Assembly (NCBI GenBank): GCA_964406155.1
Contig: CAYOQR010000018.1
Location: 17,201-81,200, forward strand
Length of the DNA stretch: 64,000 nucleotides
Direction of reading: 5' to 3'
Source of the DNA: Dongia_B sp964406155
GTDB taxonomy: Bacteria > Pseudomonadota > Alphaproteobacteria > Dongiales > Dongiaceae
Below, one piece after another: positions 29,009 through 37,459 of this stretch (positions are counted from its first letter, which is position 1; each line of letters begins with the position of its first letter). Under the pieces are notes generated by a model. That model was not told where the DNA came from. It was given only the letters and a program-made list of their open reading frames with translations, and searched no databases. A program made the position numbers and the translations under genes.

Positions 29009-30742
29009 ATGACACAACGCGTTACCCCGACCACGAGCCCAGGGCTGCCGTTCCGCTGTGGCGATTTTGACACCCTCTGGCAGGCACTTGATTACGCCGC
29101 CAAGGGCGAAGCCGGCTATAATTTTTTCAATGCCAAAGGTGATTTGCAGGAGACCCTGCCCTATCGCGACCTGCGGGAAAAGGCGCGGGATTTCGCCCAG
29201 CGGCTGGTGGCCTTGGGCCTCAGCCAGGGCGACCGTATCATCCTGATCGCCGATACCGATCCGGATTTCATGGTTGCCTTCATGGGCTGCCAATATGCCG
29301 GCGTGCTGCCCGTACCGGTGGCGATCCCGACCAGCCTCGGCGGCAAAGAAGCCTATATCGCCCAGCTCCGCCATCAGATCGAGGGCTGCACGGCCTCGGC
29401 CGCCCTGGCGCCGGAAAGCCTGATCGGCTACCTGCAGCAGGCCGCCGCCGGCCTGTCGCTGAAACTGGTAGGAACGTCGAAGGACTTCTGGGACATCCCG
29501 ACGCAAGGCGCGGATCTGCGGCCGGCCGGCCCTGAGGGCCTCAGCTACCTGCAGTATTCATCCGGCAGCACGCGTTTCCCCAAGGGCATCGAAATTACCC
29601 AGCGCGTCTTCATGGCAAATGCGCGGGCGATCGCCTCGGACGGCCTGCGTGTGGTCGTGGGCGATCGCAGCACGTCCTGGCTGCCGCTCTATCATGACAT
29701 GGGCCTGGTCGGCTTCATGCTCTGCCCCCTGACCACGCAGATGTCGGTCGACTATATCCCGACCCGCGATTTCGCCCGCCGGTCGCTGACCTGGCTGAAG
29801 TTGATTTCGACCTATGGCGGCTCGCTCTCCTATTCGCCGAGCTTCGGCTACGATCTCTGCGTGCGGCGGATGCGCGACGATACGACCACGACCTTCGATC
29901 TCCGTTCCTGGCGGGCCGCCGGTATCGGCGGCGACATGGTCCAGCACGAAACGCTGCGGCGCTTCGCCGAAACGTTCGCGCCACATGGTTTCCGCGACGT
30001 CGCTTTCGTCCCCAGCTACGGCATGGCGGAAACCACCTTGGCGATGAGTTTCGCGCCGCTGGACGAGCGTTATCTGGTGGACTACGTCGATCGCGACGCC
30101 CTCGCCCACGAGAACCGCGCCATGCCGGCCGAGCCGGGCCCGAAGGCCCGTGGTTTCGTTGCTTGCGGCCGAGCCCTGGTCGAGCATGAATTCGCCGTTC
30201 GCGATGCCGCCGGCCAGCCCTGCGCCGAGCGTCAGGTCGGACGCATCTTCTTCCGTGGCCCCAGCGTCATGACGGGCTATTTCCGCCAACCCGAGCTGAC
30301 CAGCGAGGCGCTGACGCCCGATGGCTGGCTTGATACCGGCGATCTCGGCTATTTGCTGAACGGCCAGATCGTCATCACCGGCCGGGCCAAGGACCTGATC
30401 ATCATCGCCGGCCGCAATATCTGGCCGCAGGATCTGGAATGGGCGGCCGAGGAACTGCCGGAATTGCGGCGTGGCGATGTCGGCGCCTTCTCCATCGAGA
30501 ACGGGGAAAGCGAGTCCGTCGTATTGCTGGTCCAATGTCGCCAGACCGATGCCGAGGCCCGGGCGAAGCTCGCCAAGGATATCGCCGCGAAATTGCAGAA
30601 ATCGGCCGGGGTCGAGGCCCATGTCGTCTTGATCCCGCCGCATGGCCTGCCGCAAACCTCGTCCGGCAAACTGAGCCGGGCCCGGGCCAAGGCCAATTAT
30701 CTCAGCGGCGTCTATGCCGCCGACCATCCGGCCAAAGCCTGA
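29009..30742 (+). CDS. aasR: Fatty acyl-AMP ligase / acyl-ACP synthetase of sphingolipid synthesis
   Basis: A 577-residue adenylate-forming enzyme. The motif YSSGSTRFPKG (phosphate-binding loop) and SWLPLYHDMGLVGFML are typical of fatty acyl-AMP ligases that pass the acyl group to a carrier protein rather than to CoA. The end carries the catalytic lysine region PQTSSGKLSRARAK. In Caulobacter the orthologue in the same gene order (aasR-cerR-acpR-spt) loads the dedicated carrier AcpR for serine palmitoyltransferase, and the same role is inferred here. The ATG at 29009 is chosen; the upstream extension is unlike the family. Its stop overlaps the start of cerR by one base, indicating coupling. 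Confidence 0.88.
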   Translation: MTQRVTPTTSPGLPFRCGDFDTLWQALDYAAKGEAGYNFFNAKGDLQETLPYRDLREKARDFAQRLVALGLSQGDRIILIADTDPDFMVAFMGCQYAGVLPVPVAIPTSLGGKEAYIAQLRHQIEGCTASAALAPESLIGYLQQAAAGLSLKLVGTSKDFWDIPTQGADLRPAGPEGLSYLQYSSGSTRFPKGIEITQRVFMANARAIASDGLRVVVGDRSTSWLPLYHDMGLVGFMLCPLTTQMSVDYIPTRDFARRSLTWLKLISTYGGSLSYSPSFGYDLCVRRMRDDTTTTFDLRSWRAAGIGGDMVQHETLRRFAETFAPHGFRDVAFVPSYGMAETTLAMSFAPLDERYLVDYVDRDALAHENRAMPAEPGPKARGFVACGRALVEHEFAVRDAAGQPCAERQVGRIFFRGPSVMTGYFRQPELTSEALTPDGWLDTGDLGYLLNGQIVITGRAKDLIIIAGRNIWPQDLEWAAEELPELRRGDVGAFSIENGESESVVLLVQCRQTDAEARAKLAKDIAAKLQKSAGVEAHVVLIPPHGLPQTSSGKLSRARAKANYLSGVYAADHPAKA

Positions 30743-31719
30743 TGGCGGAACAACGGGTCGTCGCCGTCACCGGGGCGACCGGTTTCATCGGCCAGGTTGT
30801 CATCCAATCCCTGGCCGCTGCCGGCATACGACCCCGGCTTCTGGTGCGGCGTTACCCGCAGGGCGCCCTGCCCAGCCGGTTGCCGGTCGAGATAACCCTC
30901 GGCGATCTCTCGGATGAAGCGAGCCTGCGGCGGTTCCTGGCTGGGGCCGATGCCGTCATCCATCTGGCCGGCGCCATCAAGGCGCCGGATGCCGCCGCCT
31001 TCACCGAAGCCAATGCCGGCGGCACCGAGCGCCTGCTGAAGGCGGCTGCGGCCGTCAATCCGACGGCGGCTTTCCTGCAGATCTCCTCCCTAGCGGCCCG
31101 CGAGCCTCAGCTCTCCCCTTATGCCGCCAGCAAACGGGCCGGCGAAGAGCGGGTCAGGGCTCTGGCCGGGGAACGTCCCTGGGCGATCCTGCGTCCCCCC
31201 GCCGTCTACGGTCCCGGCGATCCGGCGACCCTCCCCTTGTTCCAGGCGGCATCCTTAGGATTTGTGCCCTACCCGGCGGCGGCTGGTACCCGGGTCTCCC
31301 TGATACATGTCGCCGACCTGGCGGCGGCCATTCGCTGCCTGACCCTGGCGCTGGCTGACCGGGCGACGGCGCCGCTGGTCTCCGGTATCTGCTTCCAGAT
31401 CGATGACGGTTATCCCAATGGGCACGACTGGACACAGATGCTGGCCGCCCTCTCCGCCGCGACCGGGCGCCGGGTCCGGGCCGTCAGACTGCCGCGCTGG
31501 CTGATGGCGGGCGTTGCCCTCGGCAATGCCTTGAAGGCGCGACTGACCGGGCGCGCCGAGGTGCTGATGCCCCATAAAGTTGCAGAACTTTATCATGCTG
31601 ATTGGGTGGCGACGGGGCCACGTTTGCCGGCGGTTCTGGGCTGGGCGCCTCAATTCGACCTGAAAAGCGGCTTCAGCGACACACTGTCATGGTACCGGCA
31701 TCTTTCTCTTGTCAGGTGA
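30742..31719 (+). CDS. cerR: NAD(P)-dependent epimerase-like ceramide reductase
   Basis: A 325-residue extended short-chain dehydrogenase. The nucleotide-binding motif GATGFIG lies at residues about 11-17 and the active-site pair is Y-x-x-x-K in LSPYAASKRAGEERV. In Caulobacter the equivalent gene CerR reduces the 3-keto group after N-acylation, making ceramide from 3-oxo-ceramide; gene order and length here match that assignment. The ATG overlaps the aasR stop by one base (TGATG arrangement), so both are translated together. After it the transcription unit appears to break, as 171 A+T-rich bases precede acpR. Confidence 0.85.
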   Translation: MAEQRVVAVTGATGFIGQVVIQSLAAAGIRPRLLVRRYPQGALPSRLPVEITLGDLSDEASLRRFLAGADAVIHLAGAIKAPDAAAFTEANAGGTERLLKAAAAVNPTAAFLQISSLAAREPQLSPYAASKRAGEERVRALAGERPWAILRPPAVYGPGDPATLPLFQAASLGFVPYPAAAGTRVSLIHVADLAAAIRCLTLALADRATAPLVSGICFQIDDGYPNGHDWTQMLAALSAATGRRVRAVRLPRWLMAGVALGNALKARLTGRAEVLMPHKVAELYHADWVATGPRLPAVLGWAPQFDLKSGFSDTLSWYRHLSLVR

Positions 31720-31890
31720 AATTTACCAATTAACGCATTGAAACATCACATATGTTACATTCCGAAACAAATTGTCATTTACCCCCCAGGTCGAAATTTA
31801 CGTACAACTCCCTAGCTGATTCGACTGTCGTCGACTCGTGATTAACATATTGGCTAAAGACAAAAATCTGCCTTGGGTGCATCGGGTGAA
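31720..31890 (+). promoter_or_regulatory. A+T-rich leader upstream of acpR-spt
   Basis: These 171 bases between cerR and acpR are clearly richer in A and T than their surroundings and contain several TTGTCA- and TTAACA-like hexamers, so a separate promoter for acpR-spt probably lies here. I cannot single out one -35/-10 pair with confidence, and no operator dyad longer than about six bases per arm stands out. Confidence 0.4.
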
Positions 31891-32163
31891 ATGGAAATGG
31901 TAGAGGCTACTCAGCAATTGTCGCTGCAGAGCGTGTTCGGCGAGGTTGCTCAGTTGATGGATCGCTTCCGTAAGGATGGCGCGCCGATCACCATGGATAC
32001 CGATATCGCTCAGGACCTGAATATGGATTCACTGGCCGTCATGGATTTGATGATGGAGCTGGAAGACAAGTTCGACGTCTCGATCCCGCTCAACATGGTT
32101 CCGGAAATCGTCACGGTCGGCCAGCTTGCGCAGACCATCCATGATAGCAAGAAGGGGGCTTGA
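31891..32163 (+). CDS. acpR: Acyl carrier protein of sphingolipid synthesis
   Basis: A 90-residue acyl carrier protein. The phosphopantetheine attachment serine is in NMDSLAVMDLMMELED, the canonical DSL motif at the start of helix II, and the overall length and acidity fit. It is the dedicated carrier presumed to be charged by AasR and used by Spt. The ATG at 31891 is chosen; a TTG at 31873 and an ATG at 31897 are also in frame. It ends three bases before the spt ATG, with the spt ribosome-binding site inside its last codons. Confidence 0.9.
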   Translation: MEMVEATQQLSLQSVFGEVAQLMDRFRKDGAPITMDTDIAQDLNMDSLAVMDLMMELEDKFDVSIPLNMVPEIVTVGQLAQTIHDSKKGA

Positions 32164-32165
32164 TC

Positions 32166-33389
32166 ATGGGATTGTTCGATCGCTTCAAGTCGGTGCGGGA
32201 AGCACACGGCGCCTTGAAGGCCTGTGGCGGCGACCCGTTCGGCGTCAAGATGGAGCGTGTGCTCTCGACCACCGAAGCCCTGATTGAGGGCCGGCACACG
32301 ATCCTGTGCGGTACCAACAACTATCTCGGCCTGACCTTCGATGCCGGCAGCGTTGCTGCGGCGCAGCAGGCGATTGCCGATTTCGGTACCGGCACGACCG
32401 GCTCCCGGATCGCCAACGGCTCCTATAGCGGCCATCAGGCGCTGGAGCAGGATCTCGCCGACTTCTACGGCAAGAAGCACTGCATGGTGTTCACCACCGG
32501 CTATCAGGCCAATCTGGGCGCCATCTCCACCCTCGCCGGCCCCAACGATTTCCTGATCATCGATGCCGACAGCCATGCCAGTATCTACGACGCCTGCCGC
32601 CTGGGCAGCGCGACGGTGATCCGCTTCAAGCACAACGACCCGGCCGATCTGGACAAGCGCCTGACCCGCATCGCCAAGGAGCCCGGCAACAAGATCATCG
32701 TCGTCGAAGGCATCTATTCGATGCTGGGCGACCATGCCCCGCTCAAGGAATTCGTCGAGGTCAAGAAGAAGCACGGCGCCTATCTGCTGGTCGACGAGGC
32801 CCATTCGATGGGCGTCATGGGCGCGACCGGCCGCGGCCTGCTGGAGCATGAGGGCGTGGATGACGATGTCGATTTCGTCACCGGCACTTTTTCCAAGAGC
32901 ATGGGCGCGATCGGCGGCTTCCTGATTTCGGACCATCCGGAATTCGACATCCTGCGCGTCGCCTGCCGTCCGTATATGTTCACGGCCTCGCTGCCGCCCT
33001 CCATCATCGCCTCGGTCCGCCAGTCGCTCGCGGCCCTGCGGGCGAAGCCGGAGCTGATGAAGAAGCTGTGGCAGAACGTCGACACGCTGTATGACGGCCT
33101 GCAGGCTGCCGGCTTCAAGCTGGGCTCGCAAAAGGGCCCGGTGGTGGCGGTGCATCTGACCGACCCGGTCCGCGCCGGTGTCGCTTGGCATGCCCTGCTG
33201 CAGCGTGGCGTCTATGTCAATCTGGCGCTGCCACCGGCAACGCCCAGCGGAACCGCCCTGCTGCGCTGCTCGGTCTGCGCCGCGCATAGCACGGAACAGC
33301 TCCAGCGCGTCGTTGCCGCTCTGACGGAAGTGGGCGAAGAGTTTGGCCTGCTGCCGCAACCGGCCCTGCGGGTTGCCGCCGCCGAATAA
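32166..33389 (+). CDS. spt: Serine palmitoyltransferase
   Basis: A 407-residue PLP-dependent alpha-oxoamine synthase that condenses serine with an acyl thioester to 3-oxo-sphinganine, the committed step of sphingolipid synthesis. Visible features are NNYLGLTFD near residue 45, GTGTTGSRIANGS, the aspartate and histidine of VDEAHSMGVMG and the PLP lysine in TFSKSMGAIGGF near residue 244. Its fusion-free, single-chain form beside an acyl carrier protein and acyl-ACP synthetase separates it from KBL, BioF and HemA, although these share the fold. AAGGGGG eight bases upstream marks the start at 32166. A strong terminator follows. Confidence 0.92.
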   Translation: MGLFDRFKSVREAHGALKACGGDPFGVKMERVLSTTEALIEGRHTILCGTNNYLGLTFDAGSVAAAQQAIADFGTGTTGSRIANGSYSGHQALEQDLADFYGKKHCMVFTTGYQANLGAISTLAGPNDFLIIDADSHASIYDACRLGSATVIRFKHNDPADLDKRLTRIAKEPGNKIIVVEGIYSMLGDHAPLKEFVEVKKKHGAYLLVDEAHSMGVMGATGRGLLEHEGVDDDVDFVTGTFSKSMGAIGGFLISDHPEFDILRVACRPYMFTASLPPSIIASVRQSLAALRAKPELMKKLWQNVDTLYDGLQAAGFKLGSQKGPVVAVHLTDPVRAGVAWHALLQRGVYVNLALPPATPSGTALLRCSVCAAHSTEQLQRVVAALTEVGEEFGLLPQPALRVAAAE

Positions 33390-33411
33390 GGCGACGGAAG
33401 AAGCGAAAACG

Positions 33412-33438
33412 AAAAGCCGGCCCCAGGGGCCGGCTTTT
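33412..33438. terminator. Rho-independent terminator, probably bidirectional
   Basis: A perfect 13-base inverted repeat (arm AAAAGCCGGCCCC) around a single central base, flanked by A and T tracts on both sides. It lies between the convergent stops of spt and the DinB-like gene and would serve both. Confidence 0.88.
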
Positions 33439-33457
33439 CTGTTTCGTGCATCCCGTT

Positions 33458-34021
33458 TCAGAGGCCGCGCCAGATCTCCTCTTCCCGCCAGCCCAAAGCG
33501 GCGAAATCGGCCTGGCGGAAATGCGCGTCATCGGCCGGAAAAAACTCATCCAGTTGCGGTGGCCGGATGTGCGTTCCGGCGAGCATGGCATGGGCCTGGC
33601 CGCGATGATGCACCTGATGCTCGAAGAGATGCAGCAGCAGGCGGTCGTTCCGTTCCACCTGGACATGATCGGCACGGATCATGCGGCTTTCGCGCGCGAG
33701 GCCGGCGCCGTCCAGCCCGTCGCAAAAGGAGATCAGGCGCTGATCCACGGCCTGTTGCGCCGGCATGAGCGCCGCCATCGTCTGGCAGGGGATCGGATCG
33801 GCCCAGGCCGCCGGCCCCAAGGTGCCGCCTTCCATGGCATCGACATAGTACCAGTCGACGACCAGGATATGATTGAGCGTGGCCGCAAGGCTCGGGAAGA
33901 AACTGGTGCGGGTGGCGGTGAATTCCGCGTCGGTGAGCCCGGCGCAGGCGCTCAGCAGACGGTAATTCGCCCAGGCATTGTTCCGCGCCATGGCATGGAA
34001 ATAGACGGCCGGATCGGTCAT
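33458..34021 (-). CDS. DinB-family protein
   Basis: A 187-residue four-helix-bundle protein of the DinB/YfiT-like group, which often carries a metal site of three histidines. The visible pattern is NNAWANYRLLSAC near residue 10, LNHILVVDWYYVDAM near residue 50 and LFEHQVHHRGQAHAML near residue 130, giving the usual His triad. Members include thiol-transferases and proteins without known reaction. The ATG at 34021 has GGGGGAGG upstream. It lies 77 bases downstream of the TAM41-like gene on the same strand and may be the last gene of the head-group operon; a functional link is not shown. Confidence 0.82.
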   Translation of the reverse strand: MTDPAVYFHAMARNNAWANYRLLSACAGLTDAEFTATRTSFFPSLAATLNHILVVDWYYVDAMEGGTLGPAAWADPIPCQTMAALMPAQQAVDQRLISFCDGLDGAGLARESRMIRADHVQVERNDRLLLHLFEHQVHHRGQAHAMLAGTHIRPPQLDEFFPADDAHFRQADFAALGWREEEIWRGL

Positions 34022-34098
34022 GCCCTCGCCTCCCCCTCTTCTCTTCCACGCCCGAAACCTCGAGCGCTCCGAAACCTCGAACGCTCCCGGGCGGCAGG

Positions 34099-35040
34099 TT
34101 AGCGGAAGGCGCCGAGACGGTACAGGCGCCAGACCAATTGGGGCGCCGCCAGCAGCGGATGACGGCGCTGCCAGTCCGTAACATCGATACTGACACCGCT
34201 GTGACGCCTGATCTTCCACAGCACGTAATCGAGCCCGCCGGAGAAGGTGAAGGCAGCCTTGAACAGCCGCGCCACATTGAGGAACTTGCCGACCCGGCGG
34301 CGATGCGCCCAGGAGTAACCCGGTGCGGCGGTGGATTTAAGCGCCGCCAACGCCAGCGGCGTCACCGCCTCGTAGCGTGCCCGGTCGTTGTCGTAGATAT
34401 GCTGGGCGCGGTCCGTACTCTCCGGCCGTAATTCGGCCTGATAGGTGGCACGGAAGGCGGCAATCCACAGCGCCATGGGATCGGACGTCTCCGGCATCTG
34501 CGGGCGGATGGCGCCCAGCATGGTCAGGACCGCTTCTGCGCAAGCCTCGGCGGCCGCCTGGCCGGCCGCGGCATCGCGTTGCCAGATCAGGCGCGCGGGC
34601 TGGCAGAACCGCGCCCAGAGCGAGACATTGGCGGTAGCGGCGCTGGTGCCCTGGCGGAACTGGGCGAGGCTGATGACGGCGTATTTCGTGCGCAGCACGC
34701 TGCCGCGAAACGGCAGCTCCAGATAGAAGACATTGGGCGGCAGGAGCCGGTTCGCGCAAGCCATCCAGGTTTTGTCATAGGCGGCGCGGTAGTCGTCCAC
34801 CAGGACATAGAAATCGAGCAGCGAATCCGCGAGCTGCGTTTCCGGCTGGCGCAGGCAGGAACCGTAGAACAGCACAGCCACCGCCGCCGATCCATGCTGG
34901 TGGCGGGCAGCCTCCGCCATCGCCTGCGCCGCTTCGGCGACCGGCTGGGCCAGCTCCCTGGCGATGAAATCGACCAACTGTCCGCGCGGATCCCGCATCC
35001 CTGTGCCGGTACCCCTGTCGGTGGCGCCTTCCCCAGACAT
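34099..35040 (-). CDS. TAM41-like nucleotidyltransferase, candidate CDP-ceramide or CDP-lipid synthase
   Basis: A 313-residue protein with a nucleotidyltransferase pattern resembling TAM41, the mitochondrial CTP:phosphatidate cytidylyltransferase: FYGSCLRQ (Gly60-Ser61), the acidic strand LLDFYVLVDDY (Asp76, Asp82, Asp83), VFYLELPF, then RTKYAVISLAQF (Lys119) and WARFCQPARL near residue 145, which parallel the KYGVIS and GRLxKP blocks of that family. It has no membrane helices and is not the CdsA type. It lies 9 bases after a lipid kinase gene and is in one unit with a CDP-alcohol phosphatidyltransferase, so I infer that it activates ceramide-1-phosphate (or phosphatidate) with CTP. The family call is by eye; another nucleotidyltransferase role is possible. 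Confidence 0.6.
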   Translation of the reverse strand: MSGEGATDRGTGTGMRDPRGQLVDFIARELAQPVAEAAQAMAEAARHQHGSAAVAVLFYGSCLRQPETQLADSLLDFYVLVDDYRAAYDKTWMACANRLLPPNVFYLELPFRGSVLRTKYAVISLAQFRQGTSAATANVSLWARFCQPARLIWQRDAAAGQAAAEACAEAVLTMLGAIRPQMPETSDPMALWIAAFRATYQAELRPESTDRAQHIYDNDRARYEAVTPLALAALKSTAAPGYSWAHRRRVGKFLNVARLFKAAFTFSGGLDYVLWKIRRHSGVSIDVTDWQRRHPLLAAPQLVWRLYRLGAFR

Positions 35041-35049
35041 AGCGCCGAC

Positions 35050-36009
35050 TCAGAAGCGATGGAAGCGGATCACCGGTCCGGCGGAAATCCGTACGCCCTC
35101 AACCGGGTCCGGCATGAACAGCTCGCCGTCCATCACGAAGGGCGTGCGCAGGGTCAGATAGAGATCGTCCAGCGAACCGCTCTGATATCCCATGGTATCC
35201 ATCCAGGGACGCGGCCGGCCGAAGACCACGGGCAGGATCGCCCGGCACAGGCGCGCGGGCGGATGATCGACCAGGGTGTATCTGACCGGCTTGCTGCAAT
35301 CGCCCCAGAACGGCATCACGCCGGGCAGCAGGCGATGCAGTGTCGTCAGCAGCACCAGGAAGATCTCGCGTTCCTGGGCGGTGCTTTCGGTCCTACCGAC
35401 CTTCAGCCGCTCGCCGGTGAAGCCGGAACGCGGTCCCGGGCCGTGCCGCAGCAGGCGCAGGAAAGACAGCAGGATGGTTATATTCGCTGCCAGGGCCTGG
35501 CGCATCCCGACCTTGTGCACCTTTTGCCGGCTGAGCATGGTGCCCTGATAGAAGGCTACCGCACCGGCGAGGAAGCCGTAGGTCTTGCTCTTGCCGCCGT
35601 CGAAGCTGACACCGATCAGGGACCGGTCCAGGGAGGTGCCGGGATCGCCCGCCTTGATCCGCTCGATCACCCGCTGCAGTGCCTGCGCCGGTTTGCCGCG
35701 TACGCCGACATCCATGGCGATGACATTGGTCATGCCGCTGGGGATCAGGCTGAGCGCCGGCATGGTGGCGAAGGGTCGCTCCTTCACCAGACAATTGATC
35801 GCCGCCTGAACCGTGCCGTCGCCCCCGCTGATGACCAGATGGGTGATATTCTCCGCCGCCATCTTCTGCAGCGCCGTAGACAGCTCGCCGATCTCGTGGA
35901 ACAGCAGATGCTTTACGTCGGCGTGCCGCGCCAGGACCTCGTTGATGCCTTGCATCGAGGTCTTGTTTCTGGTGCTTCTGGCATTACTGAGAATACCGAT
36001 CCGGGTCAT
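35050..36009 (-). CDS. Lipid kinase of the diacylglycerol/ceramide kinase family
   Basis: A 319-residue soluble lipid kinase with the DAGK catalytic domain. ATP- and lipid-binding motifs are SGGDGTVQAAIN (residues 61-72), IPSGMTNVIAMD near residue 90 and the C-terminal FVMDGELF. In Caulobacter a member of this family in the sphingolipid locus phosphorylates ceramide, and the same product, ceramide-1-phosphate, is inferred here; diacylglycerol or sphingoid base is the alternative. The ATG overlaps the stop of the upstream CDP-alcohol phosphatidyltransferase by four bases (ATGA), showing translational coupling. The start at 36009 is chosen for this reason. Confidence 0.85.
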   Translation of the reverse strand: MTRIGILSNARSTRNKTSMQGINEVLARHADVKHLLFHEIGELSTALQKMAAENITHLVISGGDGTVQAAINCLVKERPFATMPALSLIPSGMTNVIAMDVGVRGKPAQALQRVIERIKAGDPGTSLDRSLIGVSFDGGKSKTYGFLAGAVAFYQGTMLSRQKVHKVGMRQALAANITILLSFLRLLRHGPGPRSGFTGERLKVGRTESTAQEREIFLVLLTTLHRLLPGVMPFWGDCSKPVRYTLVDHPPARLCRAILPVVFGRPRPWMDTMGYQSGSLDDLYLTLRTPFVMDGELFMPDPVEGVRISAGPVIRFHRF

Positions 36010-37205
36010 CGCACACGCGATCCGCTGGGAGTGCCTGCTTCGATCGGTTCGGTGAGCCAGGAATAAGGCCGTTGCCCCATCAGGCGCTGCCAGCCCGCGA
36101 GCACGATCCGCCAGCAATGGAACACGAAGGAGAGGATCGTCCAGGCGGCGACGGCAAGGAAGCCCTCGGCCGGTTTGCCGGCCAGTGCGGCAACAGTGAG
36201 GATCAGCAGATTCGGATTGCGCCGCGCGGTGATCAGGCGGAACCAGGAATCGATCGGCCGCCAGGTATGGATCTCGATACGGTAGAGCCAGATGAACAGG
36301 CCCTCCTGGGCACGTCCCAGCACATAGCCGGCGAGGATGATCCACAGCGCCAACGTCTGCATCGCGCCCATCGCCGAGCCGCCCATCTCGCCGCCCTGGC
36401 CGATATACCAGGCGTAGTACCAGAAGGGCGGATGGATGAGGTCGATGCCGTGATCGAAGACATCGCCGAATTTCGTCGAGGTCAGCGTCACCCGGGCGAG
36501 CTTGCCGTCCACCGTATCGAGGAAGCACATCATCCAGGCGGCGGCGAGACCGGCGACGAACTGGCCATGCCAGAACAGCCACATCGCCAGGATCACACAG
36601 AGAAAGCTGACCGACGTCACCGTGTTCGGGCTGATACCCCGCTTGGCGCACCAGCGGGTCACGGCCATCGCCGGCACCGGCCAGACATATTTGGTGACGA
36701 GATCGGTGACGCCCTTATAGGCGCCGTGGAACATGCGGTGCTCGATCGCCGGGACGGCAGCCTCGGTCAGTTCCAGCACATAGGGCCGGGCGCGCTTGCG
36801 CAGGGCATGATTATAGGTGCTGGCCAGTTCGGCCGGGTCGGCCACCCCGATCAGCCCCACCGGCAAGACCCCGATCGATATCGAGCTGCGCCGCAGCAGC
36901 GCCGTGGCGGCCGCGAGATCGCCCCCACGGGTGATATAGGCCGCGACCGGCTTACCGGCTTCGGAGACCAGGACGAAACCGGGATTGCGCACCAGGGCGC
37001 GGATGACGCTTTCCTCATAGACGTGATCGGCCCGGATCAGCAGGCAAGCTTCCTGGATCGGCTCTCCCGCCGGGGCCGAACCGGCTTCCCGGGTGATCCC
37101 GGTCCGCCGCAGCGCCCGCCGCAACCGTTCCTGACTGTCGATGCCCCAAAGTGCCACGGGACTGGCATCGATCAGGAGGTAAGATGGCTGTTCGTCAGTG
37201 GTCAC
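36006..37205 (-). CDS. CDP-alcohol phosphatidyltransferase with N-terminal degenerate nucleotidyltransferase-like domain (copy 1)
   Basis: A 399-residue protein. The C-terminal half is a membrane-embedded CDP-alcohol phosphotransferase with the full motif D-x2-DG-x2-AR-x8-G-x3-D-x3-D in DTVDGKLARV...GDVFDHGID (residues about 230-255) and about six hydrophobic segments. The N-terminal 165 residues look like a sugar/inositol nucleotidyltransferase (LLIRADHVYEESVIRALV) that lacks the glycine-rich LxAGxGxR loop, so it is probably not catalytic. The layout recalls archaeal IPCT-DIPPS fusions. The GTG at 37205 was chosen because family-like sequence begins there. It is the first gene of the unit with the lipid kinase and the TAM41-like protein. 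Confidence 0.82.
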   Translation of the reverse strand: MTTDEQPSYLLIDASPVALWGIDSQERLRRALRRTGITREAGSAPAGEPIQEACLLIRADHVYEESVIRALVRNPGFVLVSEAGKPVAAYITRGGDLAAATALLRRSSISIGVLPVGLIGVADPAELASTYNHALRKRARPYVLELTEAAVPAIEHRMFHGAYKGVTDLVTKYVWPVPAMAVTRWCAKRGISPNTVTSVSFLCVILAMWLFWHGQFVAGLAAAWMMCFLDTVDGKLARVTLTSTKFGDVFDHGIDLIHPPFWYYAWYIGQGGEMGGSAMGAMQTLALWIILAGYVLGRAQEGLFIWLYRIEIHTWRPIDSWFRLITARRNPNLLILTVAALAGKPAEGFLAVAAWTILSFVFHCWRIVLAGWQRLMGQRPYSWLTEPIEAGTPSGSRVR

Positions 37206-37459
37206 GGTCCGGAATCTTCTGTCGTTAAGCTTGCGGCAGGGCAGAAATAACCGTCGGGCGCGGAGCCGTCTATGAGAATTCGGTTCCAGTTTCAGATGCG
37301 GGCGAATCTCGCCGGCATTCCCGCCCCTTCCCGTTTGGCCCCGCCTTGTTTGGCCGGTATTCTTGCGGCGGGTTTGCAACCGCACATTGTCTGGTCGGCA
37401 AGGCTTGACGTCCTCAGTATTTAACGACAGAAACACAGCCTGGAACCAAGGTTCGGCAA

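Noticed and set aside
34099..35040. Assignment as an ordinary CdsA-type phosphatidate cytidylyltransferase
   Set aside because: CdsA is a polytopic membrane protein with a C-terminal signature; this protein is soluble and has a GS...D..D nucleotidyltransferase pattern instead.
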